A stretch of DNA of 64,000 nucleotides, taken from NCBI GenBank assembly GCA_016711105.1, contig JADJTO010000002.1:124001-188000 (forward strand). Direction: 5' to 3'. This document shows positions 37,158 through 45,852 of the stretch, piece by piece (the stretch's first letter is position 1; the number at the start of each line of letters is the position of its first letter). The notes beneath the pieces were generated by a model. That model worked only from the letters and a program-made list of their open reading frames with translations, made no database searches and was not told where the DNA came from. This DNA is from Micropruina sp. GTDB taxonomy: Bacteria > Actinomycetota > Actinomycetes > Propionibacteriales > Propionibacteriaceae. The position numbers and the translations under genes were made by a program.

Positions 37158-37916
37158 ATGACTCAAAACTTGGTGCTCGGCATTGACATCGGCGGCTCAG
37201 GAATCAAAGGCGCGGTGGTCGACCTGACCACTGGCCAGTTGGTCGGCGAACGCCTCCGCATCGAGACGCCGGCCGAATCCACGCCGCAGAATGTGGCCGG
37301 CGTCGTGGGTGAGATCGTCAACGCTTTCGCCGACCAGATCGGTGACGGCCCGATCGGCCTGACCATTCCTGCCGTGGTCACGCACGGCCGCACCCGCTCC
37401 GCGGCCAACATCGACCCGTCCTGGATCGACGCTCCCGCCCAGCAGATCTTCGAGCAGGCGCTGGGACGCGGCGTCGTCCTGGTCAACGACGCCGATGCGG
37501 CCGGCTTCGCCGAGGTCAAGTTCGGCGCCGCCAAGGACAACCCCGGCCTGGTGATCGTGACCACCCTGGGCACCGGCATCGGCAGCGCGATGATCTACCG
37601 CGGCATGCTGATCCCCAACTCCGAGCTGGGCCACCTGGAGATCGACGGCTACGACGCCGAGAAGCGGGCCGCGGCCAGCATCCGGACCAAGGAGGGCCTG
37701 AGCTACGACGAGTACGTGCCGCGGCTGCAGCGTTACTACGAGACCGTCGAAATGCTGTTCTGGCCCGACCTGCTGGTGGTCGGCGGCGGCGTCAGCAAGA
37801 AGGCCGACAAGTTCCTGCCCAAGCTGAAGCTGAAGACCCCGATCGTGGCCGCCACGCTGAAGAACGAGGCAGGCATCATCGGCGCCGCCTTCCTCGCCGT
37901 CGAGGGCGCAGCCTGA
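37158..37916 (+). CDS. ppgK: Polyphosphate glucokinase
   Basis: This ROK-type glucokinase phosphorylates glucose using inorganic polyphosphate (often also ATP), and is characteristic of actinobacteria. The N-terminus has the phosphate-binding GIDIGGSGIKGAVVD. VNDADAAGFAEVKFGA and TLGTGIGSAMI contain the catalytic aspartate region, and HLEIDGYDAEKRAAA plus WPDLLVVGGGVSKKADKFLP match the PpgK-specific C-terminus. It is 252 residues, the usual length. The start ATG at 37158 is preferred to an upstream in-frame opening. It ends two bases before the convergent argS end. Confidence 0.93.
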   Translation: MTQNLVLGIDIGGSGIKGAVVDLTTGQLVGERLRIETPAESTPQNVAGVVGEIVNAFADQIGDGPIGLTIPAVVTHGRTRSAANIDPSWIDAPAQQIFEQALGRGVVLVNDADAAGFAEVKFGAAKDNPGLVIVTTLGTGIGSAMIYRGMLIPNSELGHLEIDGYDAEKRAAASIRTKEGLSYDEYVPRLQRYYETVEMLFWPDLLVVGGGVSKKADKFLPKLKLKTPIVAATLKNEAGIIGAAFLAVEGAA

Positions 37917-37917
37917 C

Positions 37918-39552
37918 TCACATCCGCTCGGGAGCAGCGATCCCCAGAAGGTCGAGGCCAACGGCCAGCACCTTCTGGGTCGCGGCGCACAACGCCAACC
38001 GGGAGGTTTTCACCTCGCCCTCGCTGCGCAGCACCGGGCACTGCTCGTAGAAGGATGACAACGCGGTCGCCACGTCGTAGAGGTAGCCGCAGAGCCGGTG
38101 CGGCTGCAGGGTGACGGCAACGTCGTCCACCACCTCGCCGAACCGGGAAAGCAGCAGCGCCAACTGCTGCTCGGCATGCTCTTCCAGGAGGGTCACGCGA
38201 TCAAACGCGAACCCCTCAGCTTCGGCCTTGCGCAGAATCTGGCTGACCCGCGCGTGGGCGTACTGCAGGTAGGGCCCGGTGTTGCCGGTGGTGGCCACCA
38301 TCCGCTGCACGTCGAAGACGTAATCCTTGTGCAACGAGTTGGACAGGTCGGCGTACTTGATCGCCGCCAGGGCAATAGACGGGGCGACTTCGGCCTCGGC
38401 TGCGACCAACAGGTCGGCCAACAAGACCGAGGTGCCTTCGCGGGTGGCGAAGCGACGCCCGTCCGCGCCCAGCACCTGACCGAAGCCGATGAACTCCGCA
38501 CGCACCCGCTCCGGCAGGTAGCCGGCCATCCGACAGACCGCGAACACCTGGGCGAAGTGGTGCGCCTGCGGGGTGCCGACCACGTAGATGATCCGATCGG
38601 CACCGAGGGTGCCGACCCGGTGCCGGATCGTCGCCAGGTCGGTCGCCGAGTAGCCGAAGCCGCCGTCCCGTTTCTGCACGATCATCGGGGTCTCGCTACC
38701 CTCAAGGAAGACACACCAGGCACCATCGTCCTGTACGGCAAGGCCTTGTGCCTTCAGATCCTCCAGCACGAGGGGCAGATCGGCGTTGTAGCCCGACTCC
38801 CCCGCGATGTCGTCATCGGTCAGGAGAACGCCGAGCCGGGCGTAGGTCTCATTGAAACCGGCCAACGAGACCGCGATCAGGGCCCGCCAGATCTGGTTGG
38901 TTTCGGCGTCACCGGACTGAAGTGCCACCACCCGGACGAGGGCCGCGTCAGCAAAGGCGGGGTCGGACTTGAAGTGCAGGTTGGCCCGTCGGTAGAGCGC
39001 CTCTGCCTCGACCAGGGTTAGCCCGGCGACGTCCGTCCCCTCGTGCAGCACCTGTTCGACCAACATGCCGAACTGGGTGCCCCAATCGCCGATGTGGTTC
39101 TGCCGGATGACGGAGTTGCCCTGAGCCGACAGCACCCGGGCGAAACAGTCGCCGATGATGGTCGAGCGCAGGTGGCCGACGTGCATCTGCTTGGCCACGT
39201 TGGGCGCCGAATAGTCGATCACCACGGTCTGCGGTTCGGGCGCGCGATTGATCCCGGCGAGGTCGTCGTCCAGCACCTGCGAGGCCACCTCAGCCAGGAC
39301 GGCTGCTTTGATCCGGATGTTGATGAAGCCGGGTCCGGCGATCTCCAGCGGCTCGCACAGGTCGTCCAGCTGAGCTTCGGCCACGATCCGGGCGGCGATC
39401 TCGCGCGGCGGTTTGCCTTCGGCTTTGGCCAGGCGCAACGCCACGTTGGACTGGAAATGACCGAACTGAGGTTTGGTGGCGGGCCGCATCTCGGGATCGA
39501 CGCCGGTGACGGCTTCGAACCGGGAGGCCAGCAGGGAAGGCAACGACAGCAT
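37918..39552 (-). CDS. argS: Arginyl-tRNA synthetase
   Basis: This 544-residue class I aminoacyl-tRNA synthetase has SAPNVAKQMHVGHLRSTIIGD as the HIGH-type motif (residues ~117-137), RQNHIGDWGTQFGML, YSATDLATIRHRV, FGQVLGADGRRFATREGTSVLLADLL in place of KMSKS (degenerate, as is common in ArgS), and the helical anticodon-binding C-terminal domain. The ATG at 39550-39552 removes an upstream non-coding extension. It is divergent from moaE. Confidence 0.95.
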   Translation of the reverse strand: MLSLPSLLASRFEAVTGVDPEMRPATKPQFGHFQSNVALRLAKAEGKPPREIAARIVAEAQLDDLCEPLEIAGPGFINIRIKAAVLAEVASQVLDDDLAGINRAPEPQTVVIDYSAPNVAKQMHVGHLRSTIIGDCFARVLSAQGNSVIRQNHIGDWGTQFGMLVEQVLHEGTDVAGLTLVEAEALYRRANLHFKSDPAFADAALVRVVALQSGDAETNQIWRALIAVSLAGFNETYARLGVLLTDDDIAGESGYNADLPLVLEDLKAQGLAVQDDGAWCVFLEGSETPMIVQKRDGGFGYSATDLATIRHRVGTLGADRIIYVVGTPQAHHFAQVFAVCRMAGYLPERVRAEFIGFGQVLGADGRRFATREGTSVLLADLLVAAEAEVAPSIALAAIKYADLSNSLHKDYVFDVQRMVATTGNTGPYLQYAHARVSQILRKAEAEGFAFDRVTLLEEHAEQQLALLLSRFGEVVDDVAVTLQPHRLCGYLYDVATALSSFYEQCPVLRSEGEVKTSRLALCAATQKVLAVGLDLLGIAAPERM

Positions 39553-39637
39553 GCGATGTATCTTCCCACGCTGAGCATCGCGGTTCTCACGGGGTATCTT
39601 CGAGGGCGACACCAGCTCGCCGAATCGGAGACTCCTC

Positions 39638-40063
39638 ATGACCAGCCGCATCGTGCAGGCCCGCGTCCTCGACACGCCGCTGCAGGTCGAGGCGATCGCA
39701 GCCTCAGTCGGTGACGATGCTGCGGGCGCGACCGTGACCTTCCTCGGCGTCGTCCGCAACCATGACGGCGGCGAAGCGGTGACCGAGATCGAGTACGTCG
39801 GCCACCCCAGCGCCGATCAGGTGATCGCCGAGGTCGCGGCCGAGTTCACCGAGCGCGAGGGAGTGCACGCGATCGCCGCCGTGCACCGGGTCGGCACTCT
39901 GAGGGTCGGCGACACTGCCCTGGTCGTGGCGGTCGCCGCCTCTCATCGGGGGCAGGCCTTCAGCACCGCGTCCGACCTGGTCGACCGGATCAAGCAGCTG
40001 TTGCCGGTGTGGAAGCGCCAGTTGTTCACCGACGGGCGAACCGAGTGGACCGGCTGCCCGTGA
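39638..40063 (+). CDS. moaE: Molybdopterin synthase catalytic subunit
   Basis: This 141-residue MoaE has GATVTFLGVVRNHDGGEAVTEIEYVGHPSA near residue 30, and AVHRVGTLRVGDTALVVAVAASHRGQAF, the family's strongest block. The C-terminal KQLLPVWKRQLFTDGRTEW contains the catalytic lysines. MoaE with MoaD inserts sulfur into precursor Z to make molybdopterin. It lies next to the nitrate reductase operon (convergent with narK), while moaA and moaD lie ~13 kb away. All serve NarG's molybdenum cofactor. Confidence 0.93.
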   Translation: MTSRIVQARVLDTPLQVEAIAASVGDDAAGATVTFLGVVRNHDGGEAVTEIEYVGHPSADQVIAEVAAEFTEREGVHAIAAVHRVGTLRVGDTALVVAVAASHRGQAFSTASDLVDRIKQLLPVWKRQLFTDGRTEWTGCP

Positions 40064-40070
40064 TCGGCGC

Positions 40071-41465
40071 TCAGCCGGGCTTGGGAGCCCCCGGACGGGC
40101 GTAACGCCACCAGGTCACACCGACGCACATTACAGCCCAGGCGATCCCGATCAGGTAGAAGGTGGTCGGAGACATGATGGTCAGGCCCACCCCGAACAGG
40201 AACGGCCCGAAGGCGGCGATGGCACCCGTCCAGCCGATCACGCCGCCCGCCTGGCGACGCTCGAAGATCATCGGCATCTGCTTGAACGTGGCGGCGTTGC
40301 CGATTCCGGAGAACAGGAAGATGGCCAACATTCCGCCGAGGAACTGATTGAAGCCGCCCTGCAAGGCCGCCGCGGAGCTCGTATCGGGAGTCAGCGCGGG
40401 GATGGTCAGGGCGATCGATCCGATCAGACCGACGCCGGAGACCAACGTCCAGATGGCACCGCCCGTCCGATCGGTCAGCGGACTGAACAGCACCCGGGCA
40501 CCGGCCCCGACCAGCGGCCCCAAGAAAACGAACGCGACCGGGTCGGGCAGCGCGTAACCGGGCACCAACATGGTCGCGCTGGCGCCGGCACCCGAGACGA
40601 TCAGCGGGTTCCCGGCGCCGTACAGATTCGCCATCAGCAGCCCGAACTGCGCCGCCAGACCGGAGAACGTGCCGAAGGTCATGATGTAGAGCAGCGTCAT
40701 CCACCAGGTGTCCTGGTTTTTGAAGATGTCGAACTGCTGCCGGATGTTGGCTTTGACCGGAACTGACTTGAGGTACTGCCAGGCGATGATCGCGCCGACG
40801 ATGATGAACGGAATGTAGAAGAACGCCGCGTTCTGATACCAGACGGTGACACTTGGCTTTCCCGGCACGGCCATCTGTTGACTGGCCCCGAGGATGCCCA
40901 GCATCCCGAATCCGATCAGCCACGGTGTCAGCAACTGCACCAGGGAGACGCCGAAGTTGCCGATCCCCGCCTGCAGGCCCAGCGCCACTCCCTGCAGCTT
41001 GCGCGGGAAGAAATAGGACGTGGAGGGCATGAAACCCGAAAAGGCTCCACCACCGATGCCGGCCAGGAAAGCCAGCGTCAGCAACTCCCAATACGGTGCG
41101 GTCGGGGATTGCACCCGCACCCCCCAGCCGAGCACCGGAAAGATGAGCAACAGGGTGGTCAGCGCGACCATCTTCCGGGTGCCCAACATGGGCGGCAGCA
41201 CCATCCAGACCAGCCGCATCAGCCCGCCGGAAAGGCCAGGAATCGCGGCCAACCAGTAGAGCTGCTCTTTCGTCCAGGTGTAGCCGATGGCGTTCAGCTT
41301 CGGCACGATCGCCGAGGGCAGGAACCATGCGGCAAAGCACATGGTCAGGGTGAACGTCGTGATCCAGAGGGTCTGCCAAGCCAACGGCTTGTCCCAGGTC
41401 TCCTCGTTTTCCGGATCCCACGACGTCAGCCATTCGCTGCCGCGGACGGGTTGGACGGCGGTCAT
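40071..41465 (-). CDS. narK: Nitrate/nitrite transporter, NarK/NarK2-type MFS protein
   Basis: This 464-residue major facilitator with 12 hydrophobic segments has an N-terminal extension typical of NarK (WDPENEETWDKPLAWQ, then WITTFTLTMCFAAWFL). The nitrate signatures GIGNFGVSLVQ in the first half and GIGNAATFKQMPMIFERR in the second are present. The resemblance to E. coli NarK suggests nitrate/nitrite exchange, bringing in nitrate and expelling the nitrite formed by NarGHI. It overlaps the preceding narK-like gene by four bases and is the last gene of the nar operon. Confidence 0.88.
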   Translation of the reverse strand: MTAVQPVRGSEWLTSWDPENEETWDKPLAWQTLWITTFTLTMCFAAWFLPSAIVPKLNAIGYTWTKEQLYWLAAIPGLSGGLMRLVWMVLPPMLGTRKMVALTTLLLIFPVLGWGVRVQSPTAPYWELLTLAFLAGIGGGAFSGFMPSTSYFFPRKLQGVALGLQAGIGNFGVSLVQLLTPWLIGFGMLGILGASQQMAVPGKPSVTVWYQNAAFFYIPFIIVGAIIAWQYLKSVPVKANIRQQFDIFKNQDTWWMTLLYIMTFGTFSGLAAQFGLLMANLYGAGNPLIVSGAGASATMLVPGYALPDPVAFVFLGPLVGAGARVLFSPLTDRTGGAIWTLVSGVGLIGSIALTIPALTPDTSSAAALQGGFNQFLGGMLAIFLFSGIGNAATFKQMPMIFERRQAGGVIGWTGAIAAFGPFLFGVGLTIMSPTTFYLIGIAWAVMCVGVTWWRYARPGAPKPG

Positions 41466-42802
41466 GTCAATGCCTCCTGAGGAGTACGGGTGTCGATGTG
41501 GTCACGCTCGAAGTGATCGCCCAGAGCAGGTGAGCGTTCCTGCAGCATCCGGACGATCGTGGTGTGCATCCAGGCCGTGCAGATGACGGTGAGCACGAAG
41601 AGGACGAAGAAGGTGCTGGAGGGAAAACCCGACCAGAGCTTGGTGTAGGCGAACAGCGGGGGCAGCACGAACCCGCCCAGGCCGCCCAGCATTCCGACCA
41701 GCCCGCCCACCGAACCGACGTTGTCGGGGAAGTATTCGGGGATGTGCTTGAAGACGGCGGCCTTACCGATCCCCATCGCGCAGCCGAGCAGAAAGACCAG
41801 GATCGCGAACGGAATCAGGCTCAACTGGTAGGCCAGATGTTGGGTCTGTGACCCGTCCGGGTGCACGATCACGATGTGACCGTTCGGCATCATCAACACT
41901 CCGCTTGTCAGGGTCATGATCGCGAAGGTGACATACATCACCCGCCGGGCACCCCACTGGTCGGAGAACCAACCGCCGAGCGGACGCAACAGCGAGGCCG
42001 GGAAAATGAAGGTGGCGGTGAGCAGCGCGGCCGTCCATAAGTCGACGGCAAAGTTGTCCACGTAATACTTCGGCAGCCAGGCGGCCAACGCCACGTAAGC
42101 GCCGAAGACGGCCACGTAGTACAGGCTGAACCGCCACACCCGGACGTGCTTGAGCGGCTCCAACATGTCGGCGATCGGCTTGGATTGGCCCGGCATCCGG
42201 TCGTGCCGGGGCACGATCAGCCAGGTCGCCACCGCCAGCACCAACAGCAGCGCTGAATAGATCACCGGCACCAAACGCCAGCCGCCCTGAATGCCGAAGG
42301 CGAAGGTCGCCCCGGCCGTGCCGGCGATCAGCGGCGGGCCGATGAACTTGGTCACCGAGGCGCCGACGTTGCCGGCCCCGAAGACCCCCAGGGCGAAACC
42401 CTGGCGCTCCCGTCCGAACCAGGCGGCGTTCCAGGCGATGCCGACGCTGAACAGGTTGCCCGCGAAACCGACCAGGAAGGCCAGCACCAGCAGCCAGCCG
42501 TAACTGGTCGCGGTGGCCACGAAGTAGGCCGGGACGGCGGTCGCGGCCAGCATGAAGATGGTCACCTTCCGGCCACCGATGCGGTCGGTGATGATGCCGG
42601 CGGGGAGCCGCCACATCGACCCGTTCAGCACCGCCACCGCGCTCACCCAGGAGAGTTCCACGTCGGTGAGCTTCAGCTCCTTTTGGATCTCGATCCCCAG
42701 AATCCCGAACATCAACCACACGGCGAACATCACGGTGAAGGAGATGCTGGACATCACCAGAACCCGGGTCGCGCCGCTCCCCGAGTCGCGCGCAACGGTC
42801 AC
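41462..42802 (-). CDS. narK: Nitrate transporter, NarK1-type MFS protein
   Basis: This 446-residue MFS transporter has VWLMFGILGIEIQKEL at the first helix, WRLPAGIITDRIGGRKVT, the nitrate signature FGAGNVGASVTKFIGP, and AVFKHIPEYFPDNVGSVGGLVGMLGGLGGF. The type resembles NarK1 or NasA nitrate/proton symporters, complementing the NarK2-type gene downstream. Adjacent NarK1 and NarK2 proteins occur fused in Paracoccus, so separate neighbours here fit that pairing. It overlaps narI by four bases. Confidence 0.85.
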   Translation of the reverse strand: MTVARDSGSGATRVLVMSSISFTVMFAVWLMFGILGIEIQKELKLTDVELSWVSAVAVLNGSMWRLPAGIITDRIGGRKVTIFMLAATAVPAYFVATATSYGWLLVLAFLVGFAGNLFSVGIAWNAAWFGRERQGFALGVFGAGNVGASVTKFIGPPLIAGTAGATFAFGIQGGWRLVPVIYSALLLVLAVATWLIVPRHDRMPGQSKPIADMLEPLKHVRVWRFSLYYVAVFGAYVALAAWLPKYYVDNFAVDLWTAALLTATFIFPASLLRPLGGWFSDQWGARRVMYVTFAIMTLTSGVLMMPNGHIVIVHPDGSQTQHLAYQLSLIPFAILVFLLGCAMGIGKAAVFKHIPEYFPDNVGSVGGLVGMLGGLGGFVLPPLFAYTKLWSGFPSSTFFVLFVLTVICTAWMHTTIVRMLQERSPALGDHFERDHIDTRTPQEALT

Positions 42803-43557
42803 TTCTTGCCTTTCTCCCGGTCCGCGGTGCCGATCGGATCCCAGCTGGCCCGTCGGCTGCCGGTGGCATTCGTCATCGGCTTGGCGTCGCGGCTGCGATA
42901 CACCACATAGGGCCGGAACAAGTAGTGCAGCGGCACGGTGAAGGCGTGCACCAGCCGGGTGAAGGGAATCATCATGAACAGCGCGAACGCCATCAGGATG
43001 TGCACCTTGAACTGGAGGGTTGCCTCCGCCATCGCTTCGACGTTGGGCTGGAAGACCAGCAGCGAGCGGAACCAGATCGACACCGTCTCGCGGTAGTTGT
43101 GGTGCTCACCGGTCGGGGTGGTGTCTCCGGTGATGGTCGCCCACAACACGAGCACGATCGCGGCCACCAGCACCACGTACATCACCTTGTCGTTCACCGT
43201 GGTCGCCATGAAGACCGGCCCGGTCGTCCGGCGGCGATAGATCAGCATCCCGATCCCGACCAGCGTGGCGATGCCTGCGAGCCCGCCGATCCACAACGCC
43301 ACCGCGTGGTAGGTCTCTTGGGAGACCACCAGGTCGGTCCAGGCCTTGGGGATGAAAAGGCCGATCAGGTGACCGCCGAGCACACCGAAGAGCGCGTAAT
43401 GAAAGAGCGGGGAGGCGATCCGGAGCAGCTTCGACTCGTACAACTGGGTGGAGCGGGTGGTCCAGCCGAACTGGTCGTAGGTGTAGCGCCAAACCAGGCC
43501 GCCGATCAGCACCAACAGGGTCAGGTAGGGCAACACAGCCCACAGAAAGAGATCCAT
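42799..43557 (-). CDS. narI: Respiratory nitrate reductase gamma subunit (cytochrome b)
   Basis: This 252-residue membrane protein has five transmembrane helices and conserved histidines for two b hemes (HYALFGVLGGHLIGLF, TYHAVALWIGG, KVHILMAFALFMMIPFTRLVHAF). It oxidises quinol at the membrane and passes electrons to NarH. The start is placed at ATG 43555-43557 (MDLFLWAVLPYL), one base after the narJ stop. The C-terminal ~35 residues after YLFRPYVVY are hydrophilic and end in lysines. The gene is intact, with no frame problem. Confidence 0.93.
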   Translation of the reverse strand: MDLFLWAVLPYLTLLVLIGGLVWRYTYDQFGWTTRSTQLYESKLLRIASPLFHYALFGVLGGHLIGLFIPKAWTDLVVSQETYHAVALWIGGLAGIATLVGIGMLIYRRRTTGPVFMATTVNDKVMYVVLVAAIVLVLWATITGDTTPTGEHHNYRETVSIWFRSLLVFQPNVEAMAEATLQFKVHILMAFALFMMIPFTRLVHAFTVPLHYLFRPYVVYRSRDAKPMTNATGSRRASWDPIGTADREKGKK

Positions 43558-43558
43558 G

Positions 43559-44281
43559 TCAGCTCCTTTGCAGCGTCGGCAGGCCGAGGAAGGTCGCCCC
43601 GTATGGTTCAAGGCCCACGGTTTCGACCGGGGCGATCGCCTTGACCAGGGCCTGAACTTCCTCCCGGGTTTGCGGCGACGGCCCGGGCAGGGTGTCGCAG
43701 ATCGCGGCCAGCACCCCGGCGTGCGGGATCGCGTCGTCGACCAGGCCGAGCCGAAGCAACTCCAGGCTCGGACGGTGCGCACTGAGCAGGGCAACCCCGC
43801 GCTCAGGGTCGGCGGCCGCGAACTCCAACATCATCGGCAGGAAATCGGGCAGTTCGCCGCCCGTGTCCACCAGCAGCCCCGAATCGCGGTAGACCTGTTT
43901 CACCGCAGCCAGCACTTCCCCGCGCCGACGGGTGTCCCCTTCGGTCCAGTAGGTCAGATGCAGGGCGTGCCGACGACTCAGATCGAACTCCTGCACGTGG
44001 TAGGCCTGCAGAGCCAGCAGCCGCTCCCCCGGGAAACGAACCTCCAGCCCGCCGGGCGCGGACGTCGGCACCTCGAACGCACCGTCCAGATGGTCGAGCG
44101 CCGGCGCGAACTCAGCCGCCGCCGAGGTCCCCCCGATCACCTCTCGCAGCAGCGGCACCTGCTCCAGCAACGCCTCGTCGGGGTAACACAGGACGAGTGC
44201 CGCCACCTGATGGATCAGGCGGTTTTCGGCCAGCCTCGCCTTGGCCGGGTCGCGGCGGCTGAATCGCTCAACGAATCTCAT
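43559..44281 (-). CDS. narJ: Nitrate reductase assembly chaperone
   Basis: This 240-residue helical chaperone of the NarJ/TorD family has VLCYPDEALLEQVPLLREV near residue 30, YVQEFDLSRRHALHLTYW (HVQEFD and RRxxLHLTYW are the NarJ signature), and GELPDFLPMMLEFAA. NarJ binds apo-NarG and assists molybdenum-cofactor insertion before membrane docking. The start ATG at 44279-44281 overlaps the end of narH by 14 bases. The gene is intact. Confidence 0.93.
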   Translation of the reverse strand: MRFVERFSRRDPAKARLAENRLIHQVAALVLCYPDEALLEQVPLLREVIGGTSAAAEFAPALDHLDGAFEVPTSAPGGLEVRFPGERLLALQAYHVQEFDLSRRHALHLTYWTEGDTRRRGEVLAAVKQVYRDSGLLVDTGGELPDFLPMMLEFAAADPERGVALLSAHRPSLELLRLGLVDDAIPHAGVLAAICDTLPGPSPQTREEVQALVKAIAPVETVGLEPYGATFLGLPTLQRS

Positions 44282-45852
44282 GGACGCCCCCTTCGGTGGT
44301 TTGGCGCAACCGGGCGGCGTTGAAGATCTCCAACGCGACCGGCACGGGACGACCCGAGGCCTCACCGAACGGCCCGGACTCGAACATGCCCGGGCCCTCC
44401 TCGAAGTCCAGCGAGCAGCCCATCTCTTCCAGGTTGTGCGCCTGCTCGACGTGGGCTTTGGGGATCACATAGCGCTCGTCGTACTTGGCGATCGCGAGCA
44501 GCCGATACATCTGCTCGATCTCTTCCCCGGTCATCCCGACGGCTTCGGCCAACGCGTTGTCCCGTCCGGTTTCGAGGGTCACCCCGCGCATGTAGGAGCG
44601 CATCGCGGCCAGCTTCTGCAACACCCCGGTGACCACGTCGGTGTCGCCGGCGGTGAACAACTCGGCCAAGTATTCGACCGGGATCCGCAGCGCATCGATG
44701 GCCCCGAACAGGTTGTTGGCCTGCTCCCCGTCATGGCCTTGGGATTTCAGCAGATCCACCACCGGCGACAGTGGCGGGATGTACCAGACCATCGGCATCG
44801 TCCGGTATTCGGGGTGCAGCGGTAGGGCCACTTTGTAGGTCTTGATCAGCTTGTAGATCGGCGACTTCTTCGCCGCCTCCAACCAGTCCGCCGGAATGTC
44901 GGCGGCCTGGGCGGCCCGGATCACCGCCGGATCATGGGGATCCAGCAGCACGTCCAGCTGCGCGGCGTAGAGATCCTTGTCGTCCTTGGTTGGCCGCTGC
45001 CGCGGTGACCGCGTCGGCGTCGTAGAGGATGATCCCGATGTAGCGCAGCCGTCCGACGCAGGTTTCTGAGCAGACCGTGGGCAGCCCGACTTCGATCCGC
45101 GGGTAGCAGAAGGTGCATTTCTCGGCTTTGCCGGAGCGGTGATTGAAGTAGATCTTCTTGTACGGGCAGCCGGTGATGCATTGCCGCCAACCCCGACACC
45201 GATCCTGATCGACCAGGACGATCCCGTCCTCGGCTCGCTTGTAGATCGCACCCGAGGGGCAGGACGCCATGCAGGACGGGTTCAGGCAGTGCTCGCAGAT
45301 CCGAGGCAGGAAGAACATGAAGCTCTTCTCGTACTCGAACTTGATCTTGTCATTGGCCTCGCTGCGCAGCTTGGCGATGATCGGATCGGACTCCCCGGTC
45401 TCATGGATCCCACCCAAGGAGTCGTCCCAGTTGGCCGACCAGGTGATCGCCATGTCCTCGCCGGTGATCAGCGACTTGGGCCGGGCCACCGGGAAGTCGT
45501 CCCCCAAGGGGGCTTTCACCAGGGTTTCGTAGTCGTAGGTCCAGGGTTCGTAATAGTCGTTGAGTTCGGGTTGGACGGGGCTGGCGGAAATGCTGAGCAG
45601 CCGTTTCAGTCGCCCGCCCGACTTGAGCCGCAAGCGTCCGCCGGGAGTGCGTTCCCAACCGCCGCGCCACTTGGTCTGGTCCTCGTAGGTTTTGGGGTAC
45701 CCCAAACCGGGGCGGGTTTCGACGTTGTTGAACCAGACGTACTCGGTGCCTGCCCGGTTCGTCCACGCCTGCTTGCAGGTGACCGAACAGGTGTGGCAGC
45801 CGATGCATTTGTCGAGATTCATCACCATCCCGACTTGAGCCATGACACGCAT
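44268..45852 (-). CDS. narH: Respiratory nitrate reductase beta subunit, frameshifted
   Basis: This electron-transfer subunit carries four iron-sulfur clusters, and their cysteine groups are all visible: CIGCHTCSVTCKQ, CEHCLNPSCMASCP, the degenerate CRGWRQCITGCP and CTFCYPRIEVGLPTVC. The frame breaks at the TT on the plus strand at 44990-44991. Removing one base (or adding two) joins YDADAVTAAAA to TKDDKDLYAAQLDVLLDP, exactly as in other NarH proteins. The corrected protein is about 527 residues. It overlaps the narG stop by one base and the narJ start by 14. The break is probably a sequencing error, since narG's C-terminal end and narJ and narI are intact. Confidence 0.88.
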